Source: Micromonospora lupini str. Lupac 08 (GTDB taxonomy: Bacteria; Actinomycetota; Actinomycetes; Mycobacteriales; Micromonosporaceae). From it: a DNA stretch of 64,000 nt. The position numbers and the translations under genes were made by a program. Under the pieces are notes generated by a model. It had not been told where the DNA came from. It was given only the letters and a program-made list of their open reading frames with translations, and did no database searches. The stretch covers positions 2,325,715-2,389,714 of the forward strand of contig NZ_HF570108.1 of NCBI RefSeq assembly GCF_000297395.2, written 5' to 3'. Positions 1 through 10,086 of this stretch are shown piece after piece. The number at the start of each line of letters is the position of its first letter. Within the stretch, counting starts at the first letter, position 1.

Positions 1-313
1 GGTAGGTGGTCCAGTGCTCCAGCGCGGTGATGACGGTCAGGAGCCCCTGATCCAGGTCGTCGTCCGCGCGGATGCCCTCGTCGATGCGCGTCAGCAGCGC
101 GCGCAGCTCGGCCCCGCCGGCCGTCCGGAAGGTCTCCCGCGCGCTGGTCAGCGCCGCCCAGCCGTCCTCGGTCAGCTCGTCGTCGGCGGCCGTGTCGAGC
201 AGGTCCGCGCGGACCAGCCGGGTGACGGTCTCGCGGCCGAAGGCGCGCAGCTCGTCCCCGCCGGCCGCGACGATGAGCTGGAGGATGGACGCTTCGAGTT
301 CGTCGTAGCGCAT
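1..313 (-). CDS. Hypothetical protein, partial (C-terminus beyond the window)
   Basis: The reading frame opens with ATG at 311-313 on the minus strand and stays open to the left edge, so only the first 104 residues are visible. They begin MRYDELEASILQLIVAAGGD and are mainly charged alpha-helical sequence, with no signal peptide or membrane segment. The start lies 13 bases after the glgA stop, so it is probably cotranscribed with glgA. I do not recognise the family. The length and codon use look like a real gene rather than a shadow frame. Confidence 0.6.
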   Translation of the reverse strand, partial: MRYDELEASILQLIVAAGGDELRAFGRETVTRLVRADLLDTAADDELTEDGWAALTSARETFRTAGGAELRALLTRIDEGIRADDDLDQGLLTVITALEHWTTY

Positions 314-326
314 GAGCCCGTCTCCC

Positions 327-1532
327 TCAGCCCGCGGCGACCGACCGGTAGACCTCGAGGGTCTGGCGGGCGACCGCGTCCCAGGAGAAGTGCTCGACCG
401 CGCGCCGACGGCCGGCCAGGCCGAACCGCTCGGTGCGCGCGGGGTCGGCGAGCAGCGTGTTGATCGCCGCCGCCAGGTCGGCCACGAAGCGGTCCGGGGC
501 CAGCGGGGTGCCGGAGCCGTCGGTGGCCTGGTCGATGGGGACCAGCAGGCCGGTCTCGCCGTCCGCCACCACCTCGGGGATGCCGCCGGTGGCGGTCGCC
601 ACGACTGCCGTCTCGCAGGCCATCGCCTCCAGGTTGACGATGCCCATCGGTTCGTACACGGAGGGGCAGACGAAGACCGTCGCGTGGGTGAGCACCTGGA
701 TCACCTCGGGCTTGGGCAGCATCTCGGCCACCCAGACCACGCCGGAGCGGTTGGCCCGCAGCTCGGCGACCAGCCCCTGGACCTCGGCGGCGATCTCCGG
801 GGTGTCCGGCGCTCCGGCGAGCAGCACGAGCTGGGTGTCCGCCGGCAGCTCCCGGGCGGCCCGCAGCAGGTACGGCAGGCCCTTCTGCCGAGTGATCCTT
901 CCCACGTACACCACGCTGGGCAGCGCGGGGTCGATGCCGAGCCGGTCGAGCACGTCGGTGCCGGAGTCCGGCGCGTACTGCACGGTGTCGATGCCGTTGT
1001 AGACCACGTGGACCCGGTCCGGGTCGATCTGCGGGTACGCGGTGAGGACGTCGTTACGCATCCCGCCACTGACCGCGATCACCGCGTCGGCGGCCTCCAT
1101 CGCGGTGCGTTCGATCCACGAGGAGAGCGTGTAACCGCCGCCGAGCTGCTCGGCCTTCCACGGCCGCAGCGGCTCCAGGCTGTGCGCGGTCAGCACGTGC
1201 GGCACGCCGTGCAGCAGCTTCGCGGTGTGCCCGGCCATGTTCGCGTACCACGTGTGGCTGTGCACCACGTCGGTGCCGGCGGTGCCGGCGGCCATCTCCA
1301 GGTCCACACCCATCGTCCGCAGCGCGGCGTTCGCGCCGGTCAGGCCGGGCGGATCGGCGTACGCCGTGACGCCCGGCTCGGTGCGCGGCAGGCCGAAGCA
1401 GTGCACGCGGACGTCGGTGAGGTGGCGCAACTCCCGGGCCAGGTACTCGACGTGCACGCCCGCGCCGCCGTAGACCTCCGGTGGGTACTCGCGGGTGAGC
1501 AGATCGACGCGCAGCGGGGTGGGTTCCGTCAT
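327..1532 (-). CDS. glgA: Glycogen synthase / alpha-maltose-1-phosphate synthase, GT4-type, actinobacterial
   Basis: A 401-residue GT-B glycosyltransferase of the actinobacterial GlgA/GlgM type. It would transfer glucose from ADP-glucose, made by the divergent glgC product, to a glucan or to glucose-1-phosphate in the cytoplasm. The N-terminal nucleotide-sugar loop EYPPEVYGGAGVHVEY is at residues 15-30. The C-terminal domain has YVGRITRQKGL near residue 205 and the E-x7-E signature in YEPMGIVNLEAMACE near residue 300. The ATG at 1530-1532 starts the conserved region. The frame stays open far upstream, but that part is antisense to glgC. The sequence alone does not separate glycogen synthase from the maltose-1-phosphate (GlgM) activity. 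Confidence 0.93.
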   Translation of the reverse strand: MTEPTPLRVDLLTREYPPEVYGGAGVHVEYLARELRHLTDVRVHCFGLPRTEPGVTAYADPPGLTGANAALRTMGVDLEMAAGTAGTDVVHSHTWYANMAGHTAKLLHGVPHVLTAHSLEPLRPWKAEQLGGGYTLSSWIERTAMEAADAVIAVSGGMRNDVLTAYPQIDPDRVHVVYNGIDTVQYAPDSGTDVLDRLGIDPALPSVVYVGRITRQKGLPYLLRAARELPADTQLVLLAGAPDTPEIAAEVQGLVAELRANRSGVVWVAEMLPKPEVIQVLTHATVFVCPSVYEPMGIVNLEAMACETAVVATATGGIPEVVADGETGLLVPIDQATDGSGTPLAPDRFVADLAAAINTLLADPARTERFGLAGRRRAVEHFSWDAVARQTLEVYRSVAAG

Positions 1533-1604
1533 GACCCCGCACCCTAGTGCAGAAGACTCCCCGTACGAGTGGTGAAGTCCGACGCGGGTGGATAGCGTCG
1601 GGGC

Positions 1605-2837
1605 ATGGCTGCCAAGGTGCTCGCGATCGTCCTGGCGGGTGGGGAGGGCAAGCGCCTGATGCCACTCACCACGGACCGGGCCAAGCCGGCCGTCCCGTTC
1701 GGCGGGATGTACCGCATGGTCGACTTCGTCCTCTCCAACCTGGCCAACGCCGGCTATCTCAAGATCGTCGTGTTGACCCAGTACAAGTCCCACTCCCTCG
1801 ACCGGCACATCACCAAGACCTGGCGGATGTCCACGCTGCTCGGCAACTACGTCACCCCGGTGCCCGCGCAGCAGCGTCGCGGCCCGTGGTGGTTCGCCGG
1901 CTCGGCCGACGCCATCTACCAGAGCTTCAACCTCATCAACGACGAGCAGCCCGACTACGTGATCGTCTTCGGCGCCGACCACATCTACCGGATGGACCCG
2001 CGGCAGATGGTGGAGGACCACATCGCCTCCGGCGCGGCGGTGACCGTCGCCGGCATCCGTCAGCCGCTCTCGATGGCCGACCAGTTCGGTGTCATCGAGG
2101 TAGGCGAGGACGGCCGGAAGATCCGTGCGTTCCGCGAGAAGCCCACCGACGCGGTGGGCCTGCCGGACGCGCCCGACGAGATCTACGCCTCGATGGGCAA
2201 CTACGTCTTCACCACCCGCGCTCTCTGCGAGGCGGTCGAGCGTGACGCGGCGGACAAGTCCAGCAAGCACGACATGGGCGGCAGCATCATCCCGATGCTC
2301 GTCGAGCGGGGCGAGGCGAACGTCTACGACTTCCGCGACAACGAGGTGCCGGGCAGCAACGATCGGGACCGCGGCTACTGGCGCGACGTGGGGACGCTCG
2401 ACTCGTTCTACGACGCGCACATGGATCTGATCAACGTGCACCCCGTGTTCAACCTCTACAACTTCGAGTGGCCGATCTACACCGAGCAGCCGCCGTGGCC
2501 GCCGGCGAAGTTCGTCCACCAGTGGGGTGAGCGGGTCGGCCGCGCGGTCGGCTCGATGGTCTCCCCGGGTGTGGTGATCTCCGGCTCGCTGGTGGAGAAC
2601 TCGATCGTGTCGCCGAAGGTGCGGGTGCACTCGTGGGCGCACGTCGAGGGCTCGGTGCTGATGGAGGGTGTCGAGATCGGCCGGCACGCGGTAGTGCGCC
2701 GGGCCATCCTGGACAAGAACGTGTTCGTTCCCGAGGGCGCGGAGATCGGCGTCGACCTGGAGAAGGACCGGCAGCGCTACACCGTCTCCGACAACGGCAT
2801 CGTGGTGATCGGCAAGGGCCAGCGGGTCGAGCCGTGA
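1605..2837 (+). CDS. glgC: Glucose-1-phosphate adenylyltransferase (ADP-glucose pyrophosphorylase)
   Basis: A 410-residue enzyme, the usual family length, that makes ADP-glucose from ATP and glucose-1-phosphate for glycogen synthesis. The nucleotidyltransferase signature [13 protein letters not shown] is at residues 10-22. The substrate-site motifs [10 protein letters not shown] and [10 protein letters not shown] follow, and the C-terminal part is a left-handed beta-helix ([16 protein letters not shown]). It is divergent from glgA with a 72-base shared promoter gap. It is followed after 29 bases by pgm, which supplies its substrate glucose-1-phosphate. Confidence 0.97.
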   Translation: MAAKVLAIVLAGGEGKRLMPLTTDRAKPAVPFGGMYRMVDFVLSNLANAGYLKIVVLTQYKSHSLDRHITKTWRMSTLLGNYVTPVPAQQRRGPWWFAGSADAIYQSFNLINDEQPDYVIVFGADHIYRMDPRQMVEDHIASGAAVTVAGIRQPLSMADQFGVIEVGEDGRKIRAFREKPTDAVGLPDAPDEIYASMGNYVFTTRALCEAVERDAADKSSKHDMGGSIIPMLVERGEANVYDFRDNEVPGSNDRDRGYWRDVGTLDSFYDAHMDLINVHPVFNLYNFEWPIYTEQPPWPPAKFVHQWGERVGRAVGSMVSPGVVISGSLVENSIVSPKVRVHSWAHVEGSVLMEGVEIGRHAVVRRAILDKNVFVPEGAEIGVDLEKDRQRYTVSDNGIVVIGKGQRVEP

Positions 2838-2866
2838 CCGTCGCACTATCAAGGAGGTAGAACCCC

Positions 2867-4510
<1,644 letters not shown>

Positions 4511-4546
4511 CCCCACCCACCCCCACCCCCCACCCCCCGACTTCCG

Positions 4547-4609
4547 GGTTGATCATGAGGTTGGCGGGGCTGTTGATCTCCAAAGGCCACGTCAACCCCA
4601 TGATCAACC
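4547..4609. repeat. GATC-containing inverted repeat between pgm and nadK
   Basis: The 20-base arms at 4547-4566 and 4590-4609 match at 18 of 20 positions around a 23-base spacer. The core of each arm is GGTTGATCATG. It lies between the convergent pgm and nadK genes, so it may act as a bidirectional terminator. The GATC-centred style recalls the element at 57318-57401, which suggests a dispersed palindromic repeat family rather than a simple terminator. Confidence 0.6.
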
Positions 4610-4632
4610 GCGAGGTCCGGGGTGGGTGGGGG

Positions 4633-5553
4633 TTAGCAGCGTGGGGGGATTTCTTGTTCGTTGGGGTTCTGGAGTTCCTTCGGGAGTAGTGCCTTGAGCT
4701 GCTCGGGCAGGAAGGGCAGGTCGAGCAGGCTCATCTTCAGCTGGTTGCGTTCCTGGTAGCGCAGCGGATCGAAGCGGACCACAAGCCCGGCGTTGCGTCG
4801 GTAGCTGATGTCCACCGCGCCCTCGTCCGCCGCATCGCGGAACACCAGCCCGTCCATCTCCACCACGACAGCCGACGAGTGGGGCTCCAACTCCAGCCGG
4901 ATCCTCTCGTCCCCGGAGAGCACCACCGAGCGGGAGATGCCGGCCATCGGCGCCGACGGCGTGACGACCACCGCGTCCGCCGCCGGGGAGATCAACGGAC
5001 CGCCGGCGGCATAGCTGTACGCGGTGGAGCCGATCGGCGTGCTCACCACCACGGCGTCGGCGCGGTAGTAGCCGTACTGCTGGCCGTCGACGGCAAGCGT
5101 GGCGGTGACGAAGCCCGAGCCGGGTTGCCGGACCAGGGCGATGTCGTTGAACGCCACCACGTCGTCGCCGCACACGTCGCAGGCCAGACAGGCGTGTGAC
5201 TCGATGGTGAAGTCCTTCGACAGCAGCCGGCTCAGCGCCTCGGGCAGCGCCGGCGGCTCGATCTCGACGAGGAAACCGAGCCGGCCCAGGTGGACGCCGA
5301 GCACCGGCTTCGGGTCGAGGACGGCGGAGCGCAACGCGCCAAGCATGGTGCCGTCGCCGCCGATGCTGATCAACGCGTCGGCGCGGACGGCCACGTCCTT
5401 CTCCGGCACGGGCTCGACGCTGGCCGGCACGCGGTGCTTGTCCTCCGCGCGCACGAAGAGCGACTTGTGGTGGCGCGTCGCCCACCGTTCGATGATCCCG
5501 ACCACCTCGGTGACATCCCGGGTGGGGTGCAGCACCAGTCCCATCCCCGCCAC
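4633..5553 (-). CDS. nadK: NAD kinase
   Basis: A 306-residue ATP-dependent NAD kinase that makes NADP. The hallmark GGDGT motif is at residues 65-69. The second conserved block, STPIGSTAYSYAAGGPL, lies in the C-terminal all-beta domain and is the NAD-binding part. I use the GTG at 5551-5553; an ATG three codons downstream is an alternative. It lies 92 bases downstream of the secreted carboxypeptidase gene, probably as its own unit. The C-terminal tail after about residue 280 (LPEQLKALLPKELQNPNEQE) is variable in the family. Confidence 0.93.
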   Translation of the reverse strand: MAGMGLVLHPTRDVTEVVGIIERWATRHHKSLFVRAEDKHRVPASVEPVPEKDVAVRADALISIGGDGTMLGALRSAVLDPKPVLGVHLGRLGFLVEIEPPALPEALSRLLSKDFTIESHACLACDVCGDDVVAFNDIALVRQPGSGFVTATLAVDGQQYGYYRADAVVVSTPIGSTAYSYAAGGPLISPAADAVVVTPSAPMAGISRSVVLSGDERIRLELEPHSSAVVVEMDGLVFRDAADEGAVDISYRRNAGLVVRFDPLRYQERNQLKMSLLDLPFLPEQLKALLPKELQNPNEQEIPPRC

Positions 5554-5645
5554 CCGTACAGCTCACCACACAGGCGTCGGACGCGTCCGGCGTACCGGGG
5601 AAGGTGCGCCGGCGATCCACGGACCGCCGGCGCACCGTCCCGCCG

Positions 5646-8600
5646 TCAGCGGCGCGGCCGGCCGCTCAGGTGGGTCAGTGAGCGGGCGACCAGGTCGTCG
5701 CGGACTGCCGGCGGCAGGCCCTCCAGCCCGAAGCCCAGGTACACGGTGTCCGCGGTGACCACCACCGACCCCTCCTCGAACGCCTGCTGGCTGCGCGACC
5801 AGTCGGTGGCGTTGCCCCCGGAACCCGCGGGCGGCCCGGCCACCGTCCAACCACCGAGGTCCTCGGTCTCGAACGAGGTCTCGGTGACCGTGGACCCGTC
5901 GACGAGCACCCGGGCGTCGTCCAGGAAGACACCCAGGCCCTGGGTGCCCCAGTCGGAGACGTACGAGATCGACACCTCGACCTGCTTGCCGGCGTACGCC
6001 GACAGGTCGATCGAGAAGTCCTGCCAGCCCCCGGACGCGCCGGTGACCGCGTGCCACTCCCCGGTGCTGCCGGTGGGCGAGCAGTCCGCGCCCTGGTAGT
6101 GCCCGAGGAACGGGTGCAGGGTCTGCCAATCCGACTCGCAGCTCTCCCCGGTCTCCCGGCCGGTGTGCCCGTTGGCGTCGGGCAGGGTCGTCCAGTCGTC
6201 GCTGCCCACCTCGTGCGCCTCGACGATCAGGAAGTCCCAGTTCGCCTCGACGTCGTACGAGGCGGCGAAACGCAGCTCACCGCTCGTGGCCCCGGAGAGG
6301 TCCACGGTGCGGGTGAGGCGCTTGAACGACTCGTCGGCCTGCCCGCTCCACAGGTACCAGTCCCCGGTGCGCGGGTCGAACGGGGCCGCACCTGGGCGGA
6401 CCCAGTCCACCGGCGCGGAGCTGGCGAACTGCGGGAACGCGTCGACCGGCAGGAAGCTCGACGTGGTCAGGAACGAGGCGGTGTGGCCCTGGTTGCCCGC
6501 CGACCCGGCCCCGTTGAGGGTGCCCTCGAAGCCGGTGAATGCCCCGTCGGTGCCGTGGACCGGGAACGGCCCGTCCGCGCCGGTGCCGCCGTCGCTGACG
6601 TAGGTGTGGGCGCCCAGCCAGTACTGCTGGAAGTCGTTCAGCAGCGGCAGGCAGGTGGGATCCTCGCCGTCGGTGCACTCCGGCGGCGCGTCCGGCTGGT
6701 AGACGTACGACCCGTTGGCGCCCTGGGCGTAGAGGGCGTACTGGCCGCTGACGAGCAGCTTGCCGCCCTCGTTGAGGTAGTCCCGCACGGCCAGTTCGGT
6801 GTCCAGCGCCGCCTTGGCCGCGGTGCCGGCCACCTGGCCGGGGGAGCGCAGGATGACGTCGTCGCCGGTCTCCCAGACCACCGTCTTGTAGTGCGACAGC
6901 ACGCCGAGCGGGTGCGGCGCCGTGCGACGCATGGCGTCGAAGTCGTACACGTCACTGCTGCGCCCGGCGGCGGTCAGCGACGCGGCGACCTCGTCGGCGT
7001 ACTTCGCGGTGGCGCCGGTCTGCGCCGGGCTCAACCCGGTGACGTCCTCCATGGCGAGGACGAGCACGTCACCGCCGATGTCGGTGTGCACCCGGTAGGT
7101 GAAGTGCTCGCTGGCCACCACCTTGGCGCGCTGCTTGACGCCGGTGAACCAGACCTCCACCCGGTCGCCGGGCTTCGTGCCGGTGACCGTGCCGCGCAGT
7201 TCGGCGTAGTAGTCGTCGTTGGTGTCGCCGTACCGCTCGCCGCCGCGCCACTCGCGGACCCCGACGGTCTTCGGCCGGCCACCGTTGACGACGTAGTGCA
7301 TCCGCACGTTCTTGAGTGCCCGGCGGGTGATCGAGGCGACCTGCTGGGTGCGCCCGTACGAGGTGTCGAAGGCGTCCACCACGAAGTCCGGGGTGCTGCG
7401 GCCCACCACCGACACCGGGTCGTCCGGGTCGGCCGCGGACCTGGCGACGGCCAGCGCGAACGGCAGGTTCTTGCTCACCTCGCCGGCGATCAGCGTCTCG
7501 TCGTCGGGGAAGATGAAGTCGCTGACGCAGTCCTCCGGACGCCACTGGTCGTCCGGGTCGACGGCCGCGGCGGACTCGCAGGTCGACATCTCCGGGGTGA
7601 AGCCCAACGTGCCGTAGCGGACGGTGGCGTGGCTGTCGGTGTCGCCGTTGGTGGTGTAGAGCTCGGCGGAGATGTCCGGGTCGTAGCCGGGAACGGCCGG
7701 GTGGGCGTCGTCACCGGCCATCGCCTTGTAGATCACGTCGTCCGGTGTCGGCGTGCTCACCTGCCAGCCGACGCCGTAGAGCAGCAGTTGGGCAGCCGAG
7801 TGGTAGTTGACGAAGAACTCGAAGCCGACCCGCCGCAGCAGCCCGTCCAGTGCCTTCGTCTCCGGCTCCGAGGCCGGGCCGGGGCCCCGGTAGGTCTCGC
7901 TGTTCGCGTCGGGCGAGGAGCCCTCGTTGTCGTACCCCCACTTGTAGGCGAAGTTGCGGTTGAGGTCGACGCCGTCGCCGGGGCCGATCTGGCCGTCGCC
8001 GTCGTTGTCCCGCAGGTTCTTGCGCCACAACCGGTTGCCGGGGGTGAAGGTGTGGTCGTAGCCGTCCGGGTTGGCCACCGGCAGGAACCACAGCTCGGTC
8101 GTGTCGAGCAGGCGGGTGATCTCCCGGTTCGTGCCGTAGCTGTCGAGCACGTGGTGCATCAGCCGGCGGGTCATCTCCGGCGTGATCCACTCGCGGGCGT
8201 GCTGGGCGCCGGCGTAGAGCACCGCGGGTCGCTGGCCGTCGCGGACCTTCCTCGCGTCGCTGGTCACCTTGATCGCGAGGATCGGCTTGCCCTGCCGGGT
8301 CCTGCCGATCGTCTCCAGCTTGGTCAGCTTCGGGAACCGCGCCGCCGTGGCGCTGATCTCGTCGCGCAGGCCACCCGGTTCGCTGTACGGGCGAAACGCC
8401 GACCAGCCCGCCGCGGCCTGCTCTCGCAACGCCTGCGACGCGTCCTTGCCACGGACCTTCTTGACGGTGAGCGGGACGCCCCTGTCGGTCAGCCGCCTCG
8501 CCTGCCGGGGGGTGAGGACCGTCTCGACGGCGGTGCGGCCGGTGGAGTCCGGCTTGGCGTCGTGACCGAGGTCCACCCCGGCCTCGCGCAGCAGGTCACG

Positions 8601-8747
8601 CTGCTTCGGGTCGACAGTGCCGACGTACACCTCCAGGCCCTCGCGGGCACCCGGGTCCGCCGGTGGCCGCGCGCTCGCCGGCGGGGCCAGTGCCAGGGCA
8701 CCGAGCAGGGTGACCACGCCGGCGATCGCCAGTCGTCTCGGTCTCAT
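5646..8747 (-). CDS. Secreted multidomain M14 zinc carboxypeptidase
   Basis: A 1033-residue exported metallopeptidase. A Sec signal peptide covers about residues 1-27 (hydrophobic core, APPASA cleavage region), followed by a propeptide-like segment to about 115. The M14 catalytic domain has zinc ligands H183 and E186 in HAREWITPE, H316 in VNYHSAAQ, and the catalytic glutamate E386 in GFTPEMSTCE. The roughly 550 residues after it include an Ig-like segment, a DJ-1/amidotransferase-like segment and a MAM/immune-inhibitor-A-like domain (DLSGATSGELRFAASYDVE). No LPXTG or C-terminal membrane anchor is seen, so it is probably released. The ATG at 8745-8747 has a GGAGG ribosome site just upstream. 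Confidence 0.9.
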   Translation of the reverse strand: MRPRRLAIAGVVTLLGALALAPPASARPPADPGAREGLEVYVGTVDPKQRDLLREAGVDLGHDAKPDSTGRTAVETVLTPRQARRLTDRGVPLTVKKVRGKDASQALREQAAAGWSAFRPYSEPGGLRDEISATAARFPKLTKLETIGRTRQGKPILAIKVTSDARKVRDGQRPAVLYAGAQHAREWITPEMTRRLMHHVLDSYGTNREITRLLDTTELWFLPVANPDGYDHTFTPGNRLWRKNLRDNDGDGQIGPGDGVDLNRNFAYKWGYDNEGSSPDANSETYRGPGPASEPETKALDGLLRRVGFEFFVNYHSAAQLLLYGVGWQVSTPTPDDVIYKAMAGDDAHPAVPGYDPDISAELYTTNGDTDSHATVRYGTLGFTPEMSTCESAAAVDPDDQWRPEDCVSDFIFPDDETLIAGEVSKNLPFALAVARSAADPDDPVSVVGRSTPDFVVDAFDTSYGRTQQVASITRRALKNVRMHYVVNGGRPKTVGVREWRGGERYGDTNDDYYAELRGTVTGTKPGDRVEVWFTGVKQRAKVVASEHFTYRVHTDIGGDVLVLAMEDVTGLSPAQTGATAKYADEVAASLTAAGRSSDVYDFDAMRRTAPHPLGVLSHYKTVVWETGDDVILRSPGQVAGTAAKAALDTELAVRDYLNEGGKLLVSGQYALYAQGANGSYVYQPDAPPECTDGEDPTCLPLLNDFQQYWLGAHTYVSDGGTGADGPFPVHGTDGAFTGFEGTLNGAGSAGNQGHTASFLTTSSFLPVDAFPQFASSAPVDWVRPGAAPFDPRTGDWYLWSGQADESFKRLTRTVDLSGATSGELRFAASYDVEANWDFLIVEAHEVGSDDWTTLPDANGHTGRETGESCESDWQTLHPFLGHYQGADCSPTGSTGEWHAVTGASGGWQDFSIDLSAYAGKQVEVSISYVSDWGTQGLGVFLDDARVLVDGSTVTETSFETEDLGGWTVAGPPAGSGGNATDWSRSQQAFEEGSVVVTADTVYLGFGLEGLPPAVRDDLVARSLTHLSGRPRR

Positions 8748-8798
8748 CGCGCCTCCTTGTGTGAAGGACCAGTAGGCGCGAGCCTTCGGTCTGGTCTG

Positions 8799-8810
8799 AT
8801 TGATGTCAAT
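8799..8810. promoter_or_regulatory. Small palindrome upstream of the M14 peptidase gene
   Basis: ATTGATGTCAAT (5-base arms, 2-base centre) lies 52 bases upstream of the peptidase start in a locally AT-rich patch. It could be an operator, but the palindrome is short. Confidence 0.25.
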
Positions 8811-8879
8811 AGGTCGATGGCCGGGATGTTGCCGCACGTGTCGGTGTCGGTGCCGGACGTGACCACTCGACGAGGTCGG

Positions 8880-9962
8880 CTACCGCAGCGTCGCCGCGAT
8901 GATCCGCGCGATCCGCTCCCCGGCCGCGCCGTCCCACAGCGGTGGCGTGGCCCGTACGGCGAGCCGGCCCGTCGCGAGCGTGCTCGCCACCGCCTCGGCG
9001 AGCGTCGAGCGGGTGACGAGGCGGTTGGTGCCGTGCGTGATCGTGATCGGGCGTTCGGTGTTGGGCCGCAACGTCAGGCAGGGCACGCCGAGCATCGTCG
9101 TCTCCTCCTGCACGCCCCCGGAGTCGGTGACGACTACCGCCGCGCCCCGGACCAGGCTGACGAACTCGAGATAGCCCAGCGGCTCGATGACCCGCATCGC
9201 GCGATGGGAGAGCAGACCGGCGTTCTCGAGGTGACGCCTGCCGCGCGGGTGCAGTGGCAGGACGACGGGCAGGTGGTCGGCGACGCTGTGCATCGCCTTC
9301 ACCAGGCCGACGGCGTCCGCCGCGTCGTCGACGTTGCCCGGCCGGTGCAGCGTCGCGACGACGTAGCGCTCGGGGAGCGCGAGCGCGGCACGGATGCCGG
9401 CGACGTCGAAGCGGTCGAGGTTGGCAAGCAGCGTGTCGATCATCGGATTGCCGACCAGGTGGACCTTCTCCGTCGCGATGCCCTCGGTCTCCAGGTGTGC
9501 CAGGGCGTCGGGGCTGGTGGCGAACAGCAGGTCGGACACGTGGTCGACGACGACCCGGTTGATCTCTTCGGGCATGGACCGGTCGAAGCTGCGCAGGCCC
9601 GCCTCCACATGCGCGACGGGGATGCCCAGCTTCGCCGCGACGAGGGCCGCGGCGAGTGCGGAGTTGACGTCTCCGTACACGACGGTGAGCGCCGGGCGGT
9701 CGGCGACCATCAGCTCTTCCAGGCCGGTCATGACGGCGGCGGTCTGGCTCGCGTGGCTGCCCGAACCCACCCCGAGGTTGAGGTCCGGCTCGGGGAGGCG
9801 CAGTTGGCGGAAGAAGACCTCGGACATCCGGTCGTCGTAGTGCTGTCCGGTGTGGACCAGACGCTGCCGGACGCCGTGTCGGTCCAGCGCGCGGATCACG
9901 GGCGCCGCCTTGGGGAAGTTGGGGCGTGCGCCCGCGACGTGCAGAACGGCGTCGGCTGGCAT
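8880..9962 (-). CDS. wecB: UDP-N-acetylglucosamine 2-epimerase (non-hydrolysing)
   Basis: A 360-residue epimerase interconverting UDP-GlcNAc and UDP-ManNAc. It shows GARPNFPKAAPVIRAL near residue 11, YGDVNSAL and HVEAGLRS (catalytic acidic residues), LHRPGNVDD, and the uracil/ribose-binding DSGGVQEET. The ATG at 9960-9962 has GAGGAG upstream. It is the left border of the polysaccharide locus and is divergent from the two-domain dehydrogenase gene. No UDP-ManNAc dehydrogenase is found in the window, so the product is probably used as ManNAc or made into something else. It is a distant relative of CapG at 40787-41911. Confidence 0.92.
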   Translation of the reverse strand: MPADAVLHVAGARPNFPKAAPVIRALDRHGVRQRLVHTGQHYDDRMSEVFFRQLRLPEPDLNLGVGSGSHASQTAAVMTGLEELMVADRPALTVVYGDVNSALAAALVAAKLGIPVAHVEAGLRSFDRSMPEEINRVVVDHVSDLLFATSPDALAHLETEGIATEKVHLVGNPMIDTLLANLDRFDVAGIRAALALPERYVVATLHRPGNVDDAADAVGLVKAMHSVADHLPVVLPLHPRGRRHLENAGLLSHRAMRVIEPLGYLEFVSLVRGAAVVVTDSGGVQEETTMLGVPCLTLRPNTERPITITHGTNRLVTRSTLAEAVASTLATGRLAVRATPPLWDGAAGERIARIIAATLR

Positions 9963-9999
9963 GGATCTCCTCGTAAATTCGGCGTGAATCAGCGGCGTC

Positions 10000-10012
10000 G
10001 TACCAATGGTAC
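10000..10012. promoter_or_regulatory. Palindrome in the wecB / two-domain dehydrogenase divergent promoter
   Basis: GTACCAATGGTAC is a perfect 6-1-6 palindrome in an AT-rich stretch (about 9970-10040) between the divergent starts at 9962 and 10087. A regulator binding here could control both directions. No protein is known to bind it. Confidence 0.35.
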
Positions 10013-10086
10013 AAGTTATCCAATTTGATACCTTTGCTCTCTGTGCAGTGTCGACTGACTCTTATCTCCGAAGGCAGGCAGACCGC

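Noticed and set aside
1533..2852. Long upstream extension of the glgA reading frame on the minus strand
   Set aside because: It runs antisense through glgC; the conserved glycosyltransferase sequence starts at the ATG at 1532.
6051..10028. Very long plus-strand open frame over the M14 peptidase and wecB
   Set aside because: It is the antisense shadow of two strongly supported genes, caused by high GC bias, and its translation is rich in Arg, Gly, Val and Ala with no motif.
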